Below, one piece after another: positions 18,065-27,110 of a stretch of DNA of 41,055 nucleotides. The first letter of the stretch is position 1. Every line of letters starts with the position of its first letter. The position numbers and the translations under genes were made by a program. This DNA is from Gammaproteobacteria bacterium (GTDB lineage: Bacteria; Pseudomonadota; Gammaproteobacteria; Xanthomonadales; SZUA-36): contig JAJRUM010000007.1 of NCBI GenBank assembly GCA_024277815.1, positions 1 to 41,055 on the forward strand. Reading direction: 5' to 3'. The notes beneath the pieces were generated by a model. The model was not told where the DNA came from. It saw nothing but the letters and a program-made list of their open reading frames with translations, and did no database searches.

Positions 18065-18267
18065 GCGTCCAGGTCCGGAATCAATTTTGACTCCAGCCGT
18101 AATATCCAGTCTTTCAGTTTGAGTTTGCGCTTTTTCATCCGCCGCATGCGCAACTGGTCCTGCCAGGGGTCAACAGCCATGCGGCTGATAGCCTGGTCAA
18201 GATCACGGTGCTCTTCGCGCAACTCACCGAGCAACTGCCGTATCTCTGCGGGATCTTCTGGTTTCAT
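18061..18267 (-). CDS. YdcH-like small protein (DUF465)
   Basis: A 68-residue charged helical protein. The pattern LREEHRDLDQAISRM followed by RMRRMKKRKLKLKDWI and RLESKL is that of the DUF465/YdcH family, whose role is not settled. ATG at 18267 (MKPEDPAEI) is preferred; a GTG at 18303 would add 12 residues of unlike composition. It converges on plsB with overlapping stop codons (TTAG), and it is divergent from dctP, sharing an 84-bp intergenic region. Confidence 0.75.
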   Translation of the reverse strand: MKPEDPAEIRQLLGELREEHRDLDQAISRMAVDPWQDQLRMRRMKKRKLKLKDWILRLESKLIPDLDA

Positions 18268-18351
18268 GAATGCCTGAGAATAATATAGACTGCTTCCTTT
18301 CACTATAGCACCACGGCATACTTTTTGAGCCGTTTGAGGAGAATTTATCCC

Positions 18352-19461
18352 ATGGACAGAAGAAAGTTTGTCGGCGCTGCCGGAATGGCCGGGGCAGCCG
18401 GGTTGCTAAGTGCGTGCGGACAGAAGGCTGGCCCAACGACACAATGTGCCGATGGGTCTTCTCAGCAAACCTTTCATTGGAAAATGGTCACTTCGTGGCC
18501 ACGTGATTTTCCAGGCCTTGGCACAGGCGCCAGCCGTCTGGCTGAGACCATTGGCCGATTGAGTAACGGCCGCCTGAAAATCAAGGTTTATGGCGGCAAT
18601 GAGCTGGTGCCTCCCTTCGAAGTATTTGATGCGGTCGCACAAGGCACAGCTGAGACCGGGCACAGTGCTACCTATTACTGGAAGGGTAAGGCCCCGGCGG
18701 CACAGTTTTTCGCAGGTATGCCCTTCGGTATGACCGCACAGGAGTTACACGGCTGGATTTACTACGGTGGTGGCCTGGAATTATGGCAGGAAACCTATGC
18801 CCCACACGGGCTTGTGCCCTTTCTGGCAGGCAACTCCGGCCCGCAGATGGGTGGCTGGTTCAACCGCGAAATCAACAGCCTCGAGGATCTGAAGGGCCTC
18901 AAAATGCGCATTCCCGGACCCGGCGGGGAAATTCTCAAGCGTGCTGGCGGAACACCCACAACCATACCTGGCGCAGAGTTATTTACAGCCTTGCAAACCG
19001 GCATCATTGATGCCACCGAATGGGTCGGGCCTTATAACGACCTGGCCTTCGGCTTGTTCCGCGCAGCCAAATACTACTATTACCCGGGCTGGCACGAGCC
19101 CGGAACCGGACTTGAGCTGATGATCAACAAGGAAGCGTGGGATTCGTTACCCGCCGACCTGCAGGCGATTGTCAGAACAGCTTCGCAAGCATCCACTACA
19201 GATATACTTTCGGAGTTTACCTATAACAACGGCATTGCCCTTCAGACATTGCTCACCGACCACGGCGTACAGTTGCGACGCTTCCCCGATGAAGTACTCC
19301 GCCGCCTCAATGATATTAGTGATGAACTGATCGTGGAAATGGCCGCGGATAGTGAATTGGCAGGCCGGATTTATGCTTCTTACAAGGCGTTCCGGGATAT
19401 CGTCAACCCCTGGACTGACATCTCCGACCGCACGCTGTTAAACCTGCGCCCGGATATCTGA
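18352..19461 (+). CDS. dctP: TRAP transporter substrate-binding protein (DctP/TakP type)
   Basis: A 369-residue extracytoplasmic receptor of a TRAP transporter. The N-terminus MDRRKFVGAAG carries a twin-arginine-like motif, followed by a hydrophobic stretch and the lipobox LLSAC with Cys22, so a Tat-exported, membrane-anchored lipoprotein is likely. SWPRDFPGLGTGA and WVGPYNDLAFGL with YYYYPGWHEPG are typical of the TakP-like subfamily, which binds 2-oxo or related organic acids. The substrate here is not determined. GAGGAG lies 10 bp before ATG 18352; an upstream TTG at 18325 is less likely. The permease gene dctM is convergent, 3 bp beyond the stop. Confidence 0.88.
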   Translation: MDRRKFVGAAGMAGAAGLLSACGQKAGPTTQCADGSSQQTFHWKMVTSWPRDFPGLGTGASRLAETIGRLSNGRLKIKVYGGNELVPPFEVFDAVAQGTAETGHSATYYWKGKAPAAQFFAGMPFGMTAQELHGWIYYGGGLELWQETYAPHGLVPFLAGNSGPQMGGWFNREINSLEDLKGLKMRIPGPGGEILKRAGGTPTTIPGAELFTALQTGIIDATEWVGPYNDLAFGLFRAAKYYYYPGWHEPGTGLELMINKEAWDSLPADLQAIVRTASQASTTDILSEFTYNNGIALQTLLTDHGVQLRRFPDEVLRRLNDISDELIVEMAADSELAGRIYASYKAFRDIVNPWTDISDRTLLNLRPDI

Positions 19462-19464
19462 CCT

Positions 19465-20844
19465 TCAAGGCCCGGCGTAAACCACTGAAGGCAGCCACGT
19501 CGCCAATCCGGGCCATAGTGACAGAAGCCCCAGCATCAACACCTGGATCGCAATGAATGGAATCACGCCCTTATAGATCGCAACCGTGGGAACTTCAGGA
19601 GGCGTCACACCACGAAGATAGAACAGCGAAAACCCGAACGGCGGAGTCAGGAACGAGGTCTGCAAATTGATTGCTATCATGATGCCCAACCACACCGGGT
19701 CGATTCCCATGGCCAGCAGGATGGGGCCGACAATGGGAATAACAACGTAGGTAATCTCAATAAAATCCAGGATAAAGCCGAGCAGGAACAGCACCAGCAT
19801 CACCACCAGCAACGCCCCCACCTCACCGCCAGGCAAGCTGGACAACAGCGACTGCACATATTCATCACCACCAAAACCGCGAAACACCAGGCTGAACAGC
19901 GAAGCCCCGATCAGGATCATGAACACCATCGCGCTGACCCGGGTCGATTGATATACAACAGCCCGCAAGGTCTGCAATGAAAGTTGCTTCTGTTTCAGCG
20001 CCAACAGCATTGCGCCCGTGGCCCCGACAGCCGCTGCCTCGGTCGGCGTTGCCAGCCCCATCAGAATCGAACCCAGCACCGCCACAATCAGCAACAACGG
20101 CCCGGCCAGCAAGCCCAGTAGTGCAATGAAAGTTACCCTGTCAGCAGGCTCCTGGCTGGCTGCCGGCATTGCTGCCGGTTTGAGAACAGCGACAGCCACA
20201 AGGTATAGCATGTACAAGCCGACCAGTATCAGCCCCGGCAACAGCGCGCCGGCAAATAACTCACCCACGGAGATGGTTTCCGGACTGAATATTCCCATCC
20301 GCAATTGCGCCTGCTGATAGGCGTTGGAAAGCACATCAGCCAGCAGGATCAGAACAATGGACGGAGGGATAATCTGGCCCAGGGTTCCTGCCGCACAGAT
20401 GGTGCCAGTGGCGACAGACGGATCATAGTTATTGCGTAACATGGTCGGTAACGACAATAAGCCCATGGTAACCACCGTGGCGCCAACGATGCCGGTGCTC
20501 GCAGCCATCAGCGCACCCACCAGCATGACCGCCAGGCCAAGCCCCCCGGGAACACGCCGCATCAGTTGCGCCAGTGCCTGTAACAACTGATCCGCAAGTT
20601 TCGATTTTTCCAGCATGACCCCCATGAAAACAAACACCGGCACTGCAATCAGTGTCTCGTTGCTCATGATTCCAAATATGCGACTTGGAAAGGCGCCAAG
20701 GAATGAGGGGTCAAACGTTCCTGTCAGAACACCCAGCAGTGCAAATATCAAAGCCACACCTGCCAGCGTGAAGGCAACCGGGAAACCTGCCAGCAAAGAC
20801 AGGCCTGCGGCAACAAACAATCCCAGCGACATCAGGCCCGCCAT
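19465..20844 (-). CDS. dctM: TRAP transporter large permease subunit
   Basis: A 459-residue polytopic membrane protein of the DctM family, the ion-coupled permease of TRAP transporters. It has the family segments IAVPVFVFMGVMLEKS, GLGLAVMLVGALMAASTG and GTLGQIIPPSIVLI, and a C-terminal half with LGFILDFIEITYVVIP and SFLTPPFGFSLFYLRG. The start is placed at ATG 20844, with GGAGG 6 bp upstream; a TTG at 20889 would lengthen it by 15 residues. It is on the opposite strand to dctP, separated by 3 bp at the stops. No DctQ small subunit is fused to it or encoded beside it, which is unusual because most TRAP systems need DctQ. Confidence 0.9.
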   Translation of the reverse strand: MAGLMSLGLFVAAGLSLLAGFPVAFTLAGVALIFALLGVLTGTFDPSFLGAFPSRIFGIMSNETLIAVPVFVFMGVMLEKSKLADQLLQALAQLMRRVPGGLGLAVMLVGALMAASTGIVGATVVTMGLLSLPTMLRNNYDPSVATGTICAAGTLGQIIPPSIVLILLADVLSNAYQQAQLRMGIFSPETISVGELFAGALLPGLILVGLYMLYLVAVAVLKPAAMPAASQEPADRVTFIALLGLLAGPLLLIVAVLGSILMGLATPTEAAAVGATGAMLLALKQKQLSLQTLRAVVYQSTRVSAMVFMILIGASLFSLVFRGFGGDEYVQSLLSSLPGGEVGALLVVMLVLFLLGFILDFIEITYVVIPIVGPILLAMGIDPVWLGIMIAINLQTSFLTPPFGFSLFYLRGVTPPEVPTVAIYKGVIPFIAIQVLMLGLLSLWPGLATWLPSVVYAGP

Positions 20845-20908
20845 GTCAGCCCTCCCCCCGGCGTGAAAGCCAGGGAACTCAAGTGACAACAGTGGCTTGC
20901 ATTTTTAC

Positions 20909-20917
20909 TGTGAACAA
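20909..20917 (-). promoter_or_regulatory. Relaxed DnaA-box-like nonamer
   Basis: The minus strand reads TTGTTCACA, which fits the relaxed TTNTNCACA pattern but not the stricter TTWTNCACA. It is the outermost member of the cluster before argS. Confidence 0.3.
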
Positions 20918-20967
20918 AGGCTGTTGGTTGCCGGTTTCTGTCCGGAACATTCTGACAGGTCACTATT

Positions 20968-20976
20968 TTATGCACA
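20968..20976 (+). promoter_or_regulatory. DnaA box
   Basis: TTATGCACA fits TTWTNCACA and differs from the strongest box, TTATCCACA, at one position. Confidence 0.5.
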
Positions 20977-21143
20977 GACCGGCGGACTCTACAAAGAAAC
21001 ATAGGGTTAATAAACCTATTGGTCGTGCATCATTCACAGTATTGTTTATATTATTGTATTTCATACGTATTTTAGTTTTTATAGCGGTTTGCAACGTTAC
21101 GCTATCCTAGCATGTGAATCCGGCTGTGATAATTTCTGAAATC

Positions 21144-21164
21144 TTATTCACAGAGTTATCCACA
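21144..21164 (+). promoter_or_regulatory. Tandem DnaA boxes, one perfect
   Basis: TTATTCACA at 21144-21152 and TTATCCACA at 21156-21164 lie in the same orientation with 3 bp between them. The second is the perfect high-affinity consensus. They sit about 120 bp before argS, next to an AT-rich tract. Confidence 0.6.
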
Positions 21165-21285
21165 GGCCGGTCGGGCAACAAAGATTCCCCGATACCAGTT
21201 CCAGCCATTTTCAGCATCGGTTCAAAGGGTTACAATAGTCCGCTTCCGGGCAGCCTTTGCGCGGCCACTCACAGGATTGGTTTTC

Positions 21286-23046
21286 TTGAAAGAACATATT
21301 GAAGAATTATTGATTCAGGCCCTCCTGCACCTGACGCGCGCAGGCACGCTGAATGCAGACTGTAATGTCGCCCCTCAACTGGAGCGAACACGCTCGCCTG
21401 AGCATGGTGAATTCGCCTCTAACCTGGCCATGGTACTGGCCAAAAAAGCGGGGATGCCACCACGGGACCTGGCACAGGCCATCATTGACCAATTGCCCCG
21501 CTCTCGCCAGGTAGAACGTGCTGAAATCGCCGGACCGGGGTTCATCAACTTCTATATGCAGCACGTTGCATTGACCGGCGTGGTAAAAGACATCCTCTAC
21601 CATGGCGAGAACTTTGGTCACCTGCCGCAAGATCCGGAACATGAAGTTACGGTAGAGTTTGTCTCCGCCAACCCGACCGGGCCCCTGCATGTCGGTCATG
21701 GCCGGGGCGCGGCCTACGGCGCCAGCCTGGCCAGCATTCTGCAGGCCGCAGGCTATACGGTTCAGCGTGAGTATTACGTCAATGACAACGGCCGACAGAT
21801 GGATATACTCGCCGTCAGTGTCTGGTTGCGCTACCTGGAACTGTGTGGTGAGCAGGTACGCTTCCCTGAGAATGGTTACCGTGGCGATTATATCTATGCC
21901 ATCGCCAGAGAAATCCGCGAAGAAGTCGGTGACCAGTGGCGCCGCAAGGGCCGGGATGTCGTGGGTGACCTGCCCGCTGACGAAGAACATGGTGGTGACC
22001 GCGAACTGCATATTGACGCCATCATCAAGCGTACCGAAGAAATGCTGGGGCAGGCTGGCTATCGAACATTTTTTGATGCTGCAATCAACAGCATCCTCAG
22101 CGATATCCGGGCAGACCTGACTGGCTTTGGTGTCAACTTTGATGAGTGGTTTTCAGAAAAGAAACTCGAAGACAGTGGCGCTACTGAGCACGCCATTGAA
22201 CGCCTGGAAAAAAATGGGCACCTGTATAAGAAAGATGGCGCCACCTGGTTCCGGGCATCCGAACTGGGTGACGAAAAAGACCGGGTTGTGGTTCGCGAAA
22301 ACGGCCGCAGCACTTATTTTGCCTCTGATATTGCCTATTTCCTGAACAAAATGGAGCGTGGCTTTGAGCGCGCAATTTACGTGCTGGGTGCAGACCATCA
22401 TGGTTATATCGCGCGCCTGCGAGCCGCCGCCATTGGCATGGGCGAAGACCCGGAACGCCTGGAGATTATCCTGGTCCAGTTTGCCGTGCTGTTTCGCGAT
22501 GGCCAAAAGGTTGCCATGTCGACGCGCTCAGGGCAGTTCATAACACTCCGCGAATTACGCGAAGAAGTCGGCAGTGATGCGGCACGTTACTTTTACGTCA
22601 TGCGTTCACATGAACAACACCTGGACTTTGACCTGGACCTGGCCAAGTCGCACACCAATGAAAATCCGGTGTATTACATCCAGTATGCACATGCCAGAAT
22701 TTGCAGCGTGTTCCGCAACCTTGAGCAAATGAATGAGACGCATAATCCGGCCATTGGGGAAGCTGCGCTGAACCTTTTGACCGAACCCAGTGAAATAAAT
22801 CTGCTGCGTGCCCTGAGCCGCTATCCAGAGATCATAGAGGCTTCGGCCCGCTTGCGCGCACCCCACCTGGTTGCACACTACCTGCAATCGCTGGCGACCG
22901 AGTTCCATGCCTGTTACAACTCGCAACAGTTCCTGGTCGATGATGAAAATATCAGAAACGTTCGCCTGAACCTGATACTCGCCACCCGTACCGTACTGGC
23001 CAACGGCCTGGAGCTGTTGGGTATTTCAGCGCCGGAGTCGATGTAG
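21286..23046 (+). CDS. argS: Arginyl-tRNA synthetase
   Basis: A 586-residue class I aminoacyl-tRNA synthetase that charges tRNA-Arg. The N-terminal additional domain is followed by the HIGH-type motif in NPTGPLHVGHGRGAAYG, the MSTR signature in KVAMSTRSGQ (KMSKS equivalent), and a C-terminal anticodon-binding DALR-type domain. No ATG is available at the right place. TTG at 21286 gives MKEHIEELLIQAL, matching the usual N-terminus, with AGGA 9 bp upstream; TTG at 21277 is the alternative. Two bases separate it from the SPOR gene. In other gammaproteobacteria argS lies beside priA and this SPOR gene; here priA is about 8 kb away. Confidence 0.95.
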   Translation: MKEHIEELLIQALLHLTRAGTLNADCNVAPQLERTRSPEHGEFASNLAMVLAKKAGMPPRDLAQAIIDQLPRSRQVERAEIAGPGFINFYMQHVALTGVVKDILYHGENFGHLPQDPEHEVTVEFVSANPTGPLHVGHGRGAAYGASLASILQAAGYTVQREYYVNDNGRQMDILAVSVWLRYLELCGEQVRFPENGYRGDYIYAIAREIREEVGDQWRRKGRDVVGDLPADEEHGGDRELHIDAIIKRTEEMLGQAGYRTFFDAAINSILSDIRADLTGFGVNFDEWFSEKKLEDSGATEHAIERLEKNGHLYKKDGATWFRASELGDEKDRVVVRENGRSTYFASDIAYFLNKMERGFERAIYVLGADHHGYIARLRAAAIGMGEDPERLEIILVQFAVLFRDGQKVAMSTRSGQFITLRELREEVGSDAARYFYVMRSHEQHLDFDLDLAKSHTNENPVYYIQYAHARICSVFRNLEQMNETHNPAIGEAALNLLTEPSEINLLRALSRYPEIIEASARLRAPHLVAHYLQSLATEFHACYNSQQFLVDDENIRNVRLNLILATRTVLANGLELLGISAPESM

Positions 23047-23048
23047 CC

Positions 23049-23645
23049 ATGGCCAGAAGGAAGAAAGCCAGCTCCCGGCGCGGAGCACATAAAAAGGGCT
23101 CCGGCGGCATACCGGCCTGGTTCTGGCTGTTGGGTGGCATCCTGATTGGACTAGGCACTGCAGTTGCTTTGATGCTCAAGGGTTACCTGCCGGAAATCCG
23201 ACAGCATATGCCGGTTGTTGACAAGCCGTCAGCAAGCAGTTCCGAGGCGGCATTGCTTGAAGACCCGGCACCAGCAAAACCAAAAAAACCACGCTATGAC
23301 TTTTTCACCGTGCTGCCTGAAATGGAAGTCGTGGTTCCGGAAAGGGAACTGAAAAGAAAAGCCAAACCGGCAGCCAGCACCAGTACCGGTAACACCAACA
23401 CCGGTGATCAAGACAGCTATATTTTACAGGTGGGCTCTTTTCGCAATGCTGCAGACGCCGAGCAAATGAAAGCACGACTGGCGTTGATGGGAACCGTTGC
23501 GTCAGTACAGACCGTTACCGTCAACAACCAGACCTGGCACCGGGTCCGCATTGGACCGTTCAGGGGTGCGCGAAAGGCTGACGAAATGCGCCGCATGTTA
23601 GCCGACAACCAGCTGGATACTCTGGTACTCAAGGTCAAGCCCTGA
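23049..23645 (+). CDS. SPOR-domain division protein, FtsN-like
   Basis: A 198-residue bitopic inner-membrane protein. A basic cytoplasmic N-terminus (MARRKKASSRRG) is followed by one transmembrane helix at about 22-44, a low-complexity Lys/Pro/Ser/Thr linker, and a C-terminal SPOR domain from about 120 (YILQVGSFRNAADAEQMKARL). SPOR domains bind denuded glycan strands at the septum. Position after argS matches the ftsN-like gene of Pseudomonas, where hslVU follow; here hslVU are absent and the Bat locus converges instead. FtsN identity is likely but not proven, because several SPOR proteins share this plan. Confidence 0.78.
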   Translation: MARRKKASSRRGAHKKGSGGIPAWFWLLGGILIGLGTAVALMLKGYLPEIRQHMPVVDKPSASSSEAALLEDPAPAKPKKPRYDFFTVLPEMEVVVPERELKRKAKPAASTSTGNTNTGDQDSYILQVGSFRNAADAEQMKARLALMGTVASVQTVTVNNQTWHRVRIGPFRGARKADEMRRMLADNQLDTLVLKVKP

Positions 23646-23698
23646 GTCTGCCAGGCTGTAACCCCACCCGGGCAGGCAGCGTAATATTTTGCGCCAGC

Positions 23699-25393
23699 TT
23701 ACGGCGCGTACAGGTTCGGGCCGTCACCCAATACAGATTTCTCAACCGTTGCCGCCTGCTGACGCCAGCTGCTGAACGCTGCCCATAAGGGACGCCCCTG
23801 CCAATCGCCAGTGTCCTGCCCGGCAAACCCGCTGGCATCCAGTTCGGCGATGGCCTGTTGCAACGCTGCATCACCACAGGCCATACCAAAATCACGCACA
23901 CTGCCACACATGGATACCGGTGCATAACGCCTGACCCACTGCGACAGGTTTTTGCGCGCCTCAGGTGCATCATTGCTGCTGCAAGCCTGCTGAAACTGTT
24001 TCAGCAATGCCTTTTCATGCGGGGCCTCGGTTGCTGCAGCCTGCGCCGGCGAAACACCAGCCGGTACCCGTCGAAAATAGAAAAACAGGGTCATTAACCA
24101 CAATAAGGCAAATACAACAGTCGCCACTTGCCAGAGCCGACTGCTGACGCTTGCTGCAGCCACCGGGCTAACCGTACCGCCAGCCACATCCGGCGATGCA
24201 GCGATGACCGGCGCTGGTGCCAGTTCCGAAGGTAAAACAGTAAGCCTGTGCTCCGGCAAAATGGCCGTGCGCTGTTGATGGGTCACCGTATCCCACCAGT
24301 CCAGCCTGATCTCAGGCAATACCAGTTCACCGCTGTTCTCAGGCACGATGGCGTAACGAAACTCCTTGTGGCCAAGCACCCACTCACCATCATCCCGGGT
24401 GATGCCCTGAGGCTGATCCGGGTAAACCCGCGTGCCTGGCATTTCCGGCCAGACAGGCTCTTCCAGCATATTCTCTTCCAGGCCCACCGCATCCAGGATC
24501 ACCGTGCGCGTTACCGGTTCGCCAACATGCAGTTTCTCGCTGTCTGATATCTTTTGCGACAATGTAACGCGGCGGGCAGGCAACCACTTGTCACCGCTGA
24601 ATTCAGCCGGCCTCGGACTGATCTCCAGACTCAGTGGCTCGCTCGACACCCTTACACGGCGACCGCGAACGTTGGGCTGCCACAGGCGGTTGGTCGGGCG
24701 ATCAATCAGCCGGCCAGAGAGCTCCATCGGTGGAATGACGAGGCTACCGGAACGCTCCGGGAAAATAGCATAACGTCGCTGCAACACCCGGTAGCGGACG
24801 CCATTGCGCTCGGCCTGGTAAGGCACTTCATCCAACAGGCGCACCGCAGCCTGGGCGGGCGCAGGCGGATTGATCGCCGCCTCGGTGAGGTTGGTCTGGT
24901 AGAAAATTCTTACCATCAGGCTAACCTGCGAAAGCACGTAATATGGCCCGTTGTCGGGCTGTACCGTAACTTCGATAAAGACCGGCTCAGGCTCACCCGG
25001 TGCGGGTGTCGGAGCCGCAGAAACGTTCAAAACCAACGGCACCGACGAGGCGCCGGGGAACTGCAAAGCAGGTATCGCGAGTCTGCCTGAATGTTTTGGC
25101 TCCAGCGTAACGACCTTGCGAACAAACGCCGCCCTGCGCCCGTTTACAATCGACATCTGTGTTTCTGAACGCTGGTCCAGCACATCGAAATCAGCCTCCA
25201 GTGCCGTCAGGTCCGTATTCAGGGACTGGCCGGTATCGTCAGTTTGCAATATCAATGTCACCGTTTCACCAACAACCGCCTGACTACGGTCCAGCTTCGC
25301 CGTCACCGTCGCAGCCTGTGCCACGGAACACAGCAATAACAGCGCGCCGGTCAATCCCAATACTTGTATTTGCCTGATCATCTTATTTCTCAT
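23699..25393 (-). CDS. batD: BatD-like membrane protein
   Basis: A 564-residue exported membrane protein of the BatD family. A signal peptide (to about residue 27, SVAQA) leads to a long periplasmic beta-rich region with repeated oxygen-tolerance-type segments, for example LDRSQAVVGETVTLILQ. A transmembrane helix follows at 421-441 and then a short cytoplasmic tail. Bat proteins accompany MoxR ATPases and have been linked to stress or aerotolerance in Bacteroides; the biochemical role is unsettled. It is the last gene of the moxR operon, starting 6 bp after batBC. ATG 25393 or ATG 25381 could be the start. Confidence 0.82.
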   Translation of the reverse strand: MRNKMIRQIQVLGLTGALLLLCSVAQAATVTAKLDRSQAVVGETVTLILQTDDTGQSLNTDLTALEADFDVLDQRSETQMSIVNGRRAAFVRKVVTLEPKHSGRLAIPALQFPGASSVPLVLNVSAAPTPAPGEPEPVFIEVTVQPDNGPYYVLSQVSLMVRIFYQTNLTEAAINPPAPAQAAVRLLDEVPYQAERNGVRYRVLQRRYAIFPERSGSLVIPPMELSGRLIDRPTNRLWQPNVRGRRVRVSSEPLSLEISPRPAEFSGDKWLPARRVTLSQKISDSEKLHVGEPVTRTVILDAVGLEENMLEEPVWPEMPGTRVYPDQPQGITRDDGEWVLGHKEFRYAIVPENSGELVLPEIRLDWWDTVTHQQRTAILPEHRLTVLPSELAPAPVIAASPDVAGGTVSPVAAASVSSRLWQVATVVFALLWLMTLFFYFRRVPAGVSPAQAAATEAPHEKALLKQFQQACSSNDAPEARKNLSQWVRRYAPVSMCGSVRDFGMACGDAALQQAIAELDASGFAGQDTGDWQGRPLWAAFSSWRQQAATVEKSVLGDGPNLYAP

Positions 25394-25399
25394 GTCTGC

Positions 25400-27097
25400 T
25401 TACCAAGCCTCAGATTCATCAGCAGGTGCGCCGCGGCGCTGATGCTGACTGCGAAATTTGCGCCGTAACAGGCCACCGGGATCATCCGGGATACGCCGTA
25501 ACCATTGCTCCATGGCCTGGGCATCTTCCTCGGACCAATTCTGTTCCATTTCCGACTCCGAGGGCTCCTGCTGCTGATCCTGTTCTGATGCTTCATCACT
25601 TTGCTCACCTTCCTGCTGGTCTTCAGATGGCTGCTCATCACCTTGCTCACTATCCTGTGACTCATCACTTTGCTGGTCCTGCGAGTCATCACCCTCTTGA
25701 TCCTGCTGGTCCTGTTGGTCCTTGTTCTCCTGCTCCTGTTGTTCCTTCATCTTCTCGACCAGGTCACGGTTGAAAGCAGCATCTTCCATCTGCGGATCGA
25801 GCGCCAGCGCAGCATCATAAGCGGCAATAGCAGCGTCCAGTTCACCCGCCTGGGCCAGAGCGTTGCCCTGGTTATAGTGGGTATCAGCCTCGTCCCGTTG
25901 TGACCATGAGCGGGCAGCACTGGCAAAATCACCACTGCGGTAAAAGGCCTCACCAGCAAGTACCGGATCCTCTGCCAATACCGCCGCATCCGCAGCACGC
26001 TGCTCTTGCAACGCCTGCTGAGCCTGATAGTCTCTGCTGGTCCAGAGGTCGTCCCACAACCCCGCATTGGCATCCGTGCTGAACAGCATGCCCGGTAGTA
26101 CCAGCAATGGCAGAAAAAACAGCAGGCCGCGCCGGAAACTGACTGCGACCAGCGGTAACAGCAACAGCAACAGCCAGGGCCCGCCGTCCTTCCAGCGCTC
26201 GCCCAGTGCTTCATCCCGGCGTGCAAACTCACTGCCCTCGATAGCAGCCCAGGGCGAATCCGCCTTGCTGCCCGTGGTCAACTCTGAATACTTGCCACTG
26301 CCTGAGCTGGCGATCGCCTGCAATGCATCGCGCTGTAAACGGGCCACAACGATGTTGCCTTTGTTGTCACTGACAAACCCGTCACCGCTGGGAATCGGTG
26401 CTCCCTGCGGCGTGCCAACAGCCAGTACAGATGTATAAATTCCCTGCTTCGCCAGCTTTGCAGCTGTTCCCGCAGCGGCCTTGCTGCCGCTGTCAGCGAT
26501 GAGCAGGATTTCCCCGCGAGTGAATCCGGACCGCTGTAACAGCTCAGCAGCCAACTTGAGCGCTCGGTCCGGGCGACTGCCTGAAACCGGCATAACGTCC
26601 GGACGAAGTGCCGGCAGCATATTGCGGATGGTGTTGGTATCACTGGTCAACGGTGACACCACGTAAGCATCACCGGCGAAAGTTACTAACCCCGTCTGGC
26701 CTTCGAGTTTTTCATTGAGCATGTCAGATAAGCGGAAACGAGCCTGGGTAAGCCGGTTGGGCTTGAGGTCCTCCGCCATCATCGACAATGACAGGTCGAG
26801 CACCATGACGCGAGCATCTCGGGAGGCAAATGAACTGTCAGGCAGCTTCTCCCAACTGGGGCCGGCCAGAGCGACGACCGCAATCAGGCAAGCCAAACCA
26901 GCCAGCCACAACCCGCCTTGCCTGCGCCTGGCAGAGGCATCGCCAATACTCAACCAGCGCAGCAGGTGTGCATCACACACCTTGCTCCAGTCACCGGACG
27001 GGCGCCGCAAATAGCGCCAAAAAACGGGAATCAAAACCGCTAGCGGCAACAGCAGCAGCCAGCCTGGGCGAATGAAATGCAGTTGCATTATGTCCAT
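25400..27097 (-). CDS. Fused BatB-BatC: VWA domain plus TPR
   Basis: A 565-residue membrane protein joining two Bat activities. Transmembrane helices lie at about 10-30 and 61-80, then a von Willebrand A domain with MIDAS DLSLS at 101-105, further helices around 306-340, and a TPR-like unit at about 380-445 (THYNQGNALAQAGELDAAIAAY, a BatC trait). A strongly Gln/Glu/Asp/Ser-rich tract spans about 451-520, and the conserved end is QWLRRIPDDPGGLLRRKF at 531-548. BatB and BatC are separate genes in some bacteria; the fusion is common in gammaproteobacteria. Two ATGs, 27097 and 27088, are possible starts. Confidence 0.85.
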   Translation of the reverse strand: MDIMQLHFIRPGWLLLLPLAVLIPVFWRYLRRPSGDWSKVCDAHLLRWLSIGDASARRRQGGLWLAGLACLIAVVALAGPSWEKLPDSSFASRDARVMVLDLSLSMMAEDLKPNRLTQARFRLSDMLNEKLEGQTGLVTFAGDAYVVSPLTSDTNTIRNMLPALRPDVMPVSGSRPDRALKLAAELLQRSGFTRGEILLIADSGSKAAAGTAAKLAKQGIYTSVLAVGTPQGAPIPSGDGFVSDNKGNIVVARLQRDALQAIASSGSGKYSELTTGSKADSPWAAIEGSEFARRDEALGERWKDGGPWLLLLLLPLVAVSFRRGLLFFLPLLVLPGMLFSTDANAGLWDDLWTSRDYQAQQALQEQRAADAAVLAEDPVLAGEAFYRSGDFASAARSWSQRDEADTHYNQGNALAQAGELDAAIAAYDAALALDPQMEDAAFNRDLVEKMKEQQEQENKDQQDQQDQEGDDSQDQQSDESQDSEQGDEQPSEDQQEGEQSDEASEQDQQQEPSESEMEQNWSEEDAQAMEQWLRRIPDDPGGLLRRKFRSQHQRRGAPADESEAW

Positions 27098-27110
27098 GAC
27101 GTGCAGACCT

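Larger units (their letters stand above)
20845..21285. other. AT-rich intergenic region between dctM and argS
   Basis: No convincing gene is present. The stretch from about 21036 to 21085 is strongly AT-rich and is bordered by several DnaA-box-like nonamers, listed separately. A 19-bp near-palindrome lies at 21001-21019 (arms ATAGG/CCTAT, one internal mismatch) and could be an operator for either flanking gene. The leaders and promoters of dctM (minus) and argS (plus) must lie here, but I could not fix them with confidence. Confidence 0.6.

Noticed and set aside
20883..21110. A 75-residue plus-strand open frame with a hydrophobic end, considered as a missing DctQ
   Set aside because: It starts with GTG with no ribosome-binding site, is on the opposite strand to dctM, has at most one hydrophobic stretch where DctQ has four, and arises from the AT-rich tract.
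20845..21285. Calling this region the chromosomal origin
   Set aside because: The boxes and AT-rich stretch are suggestive, but dnaA, dnaN, rpmH, mnmG and parAB are absent and skew cannot be judged from one window. Kept only as a finding.
24554..25090. A 178-residue open frame antisense to batD
   Set aside because: It is an Arg-rich shadow of the GC-rich coding strand with no domain, while batD in the other frame has a signal peptide, transmembrane helix and operon context.
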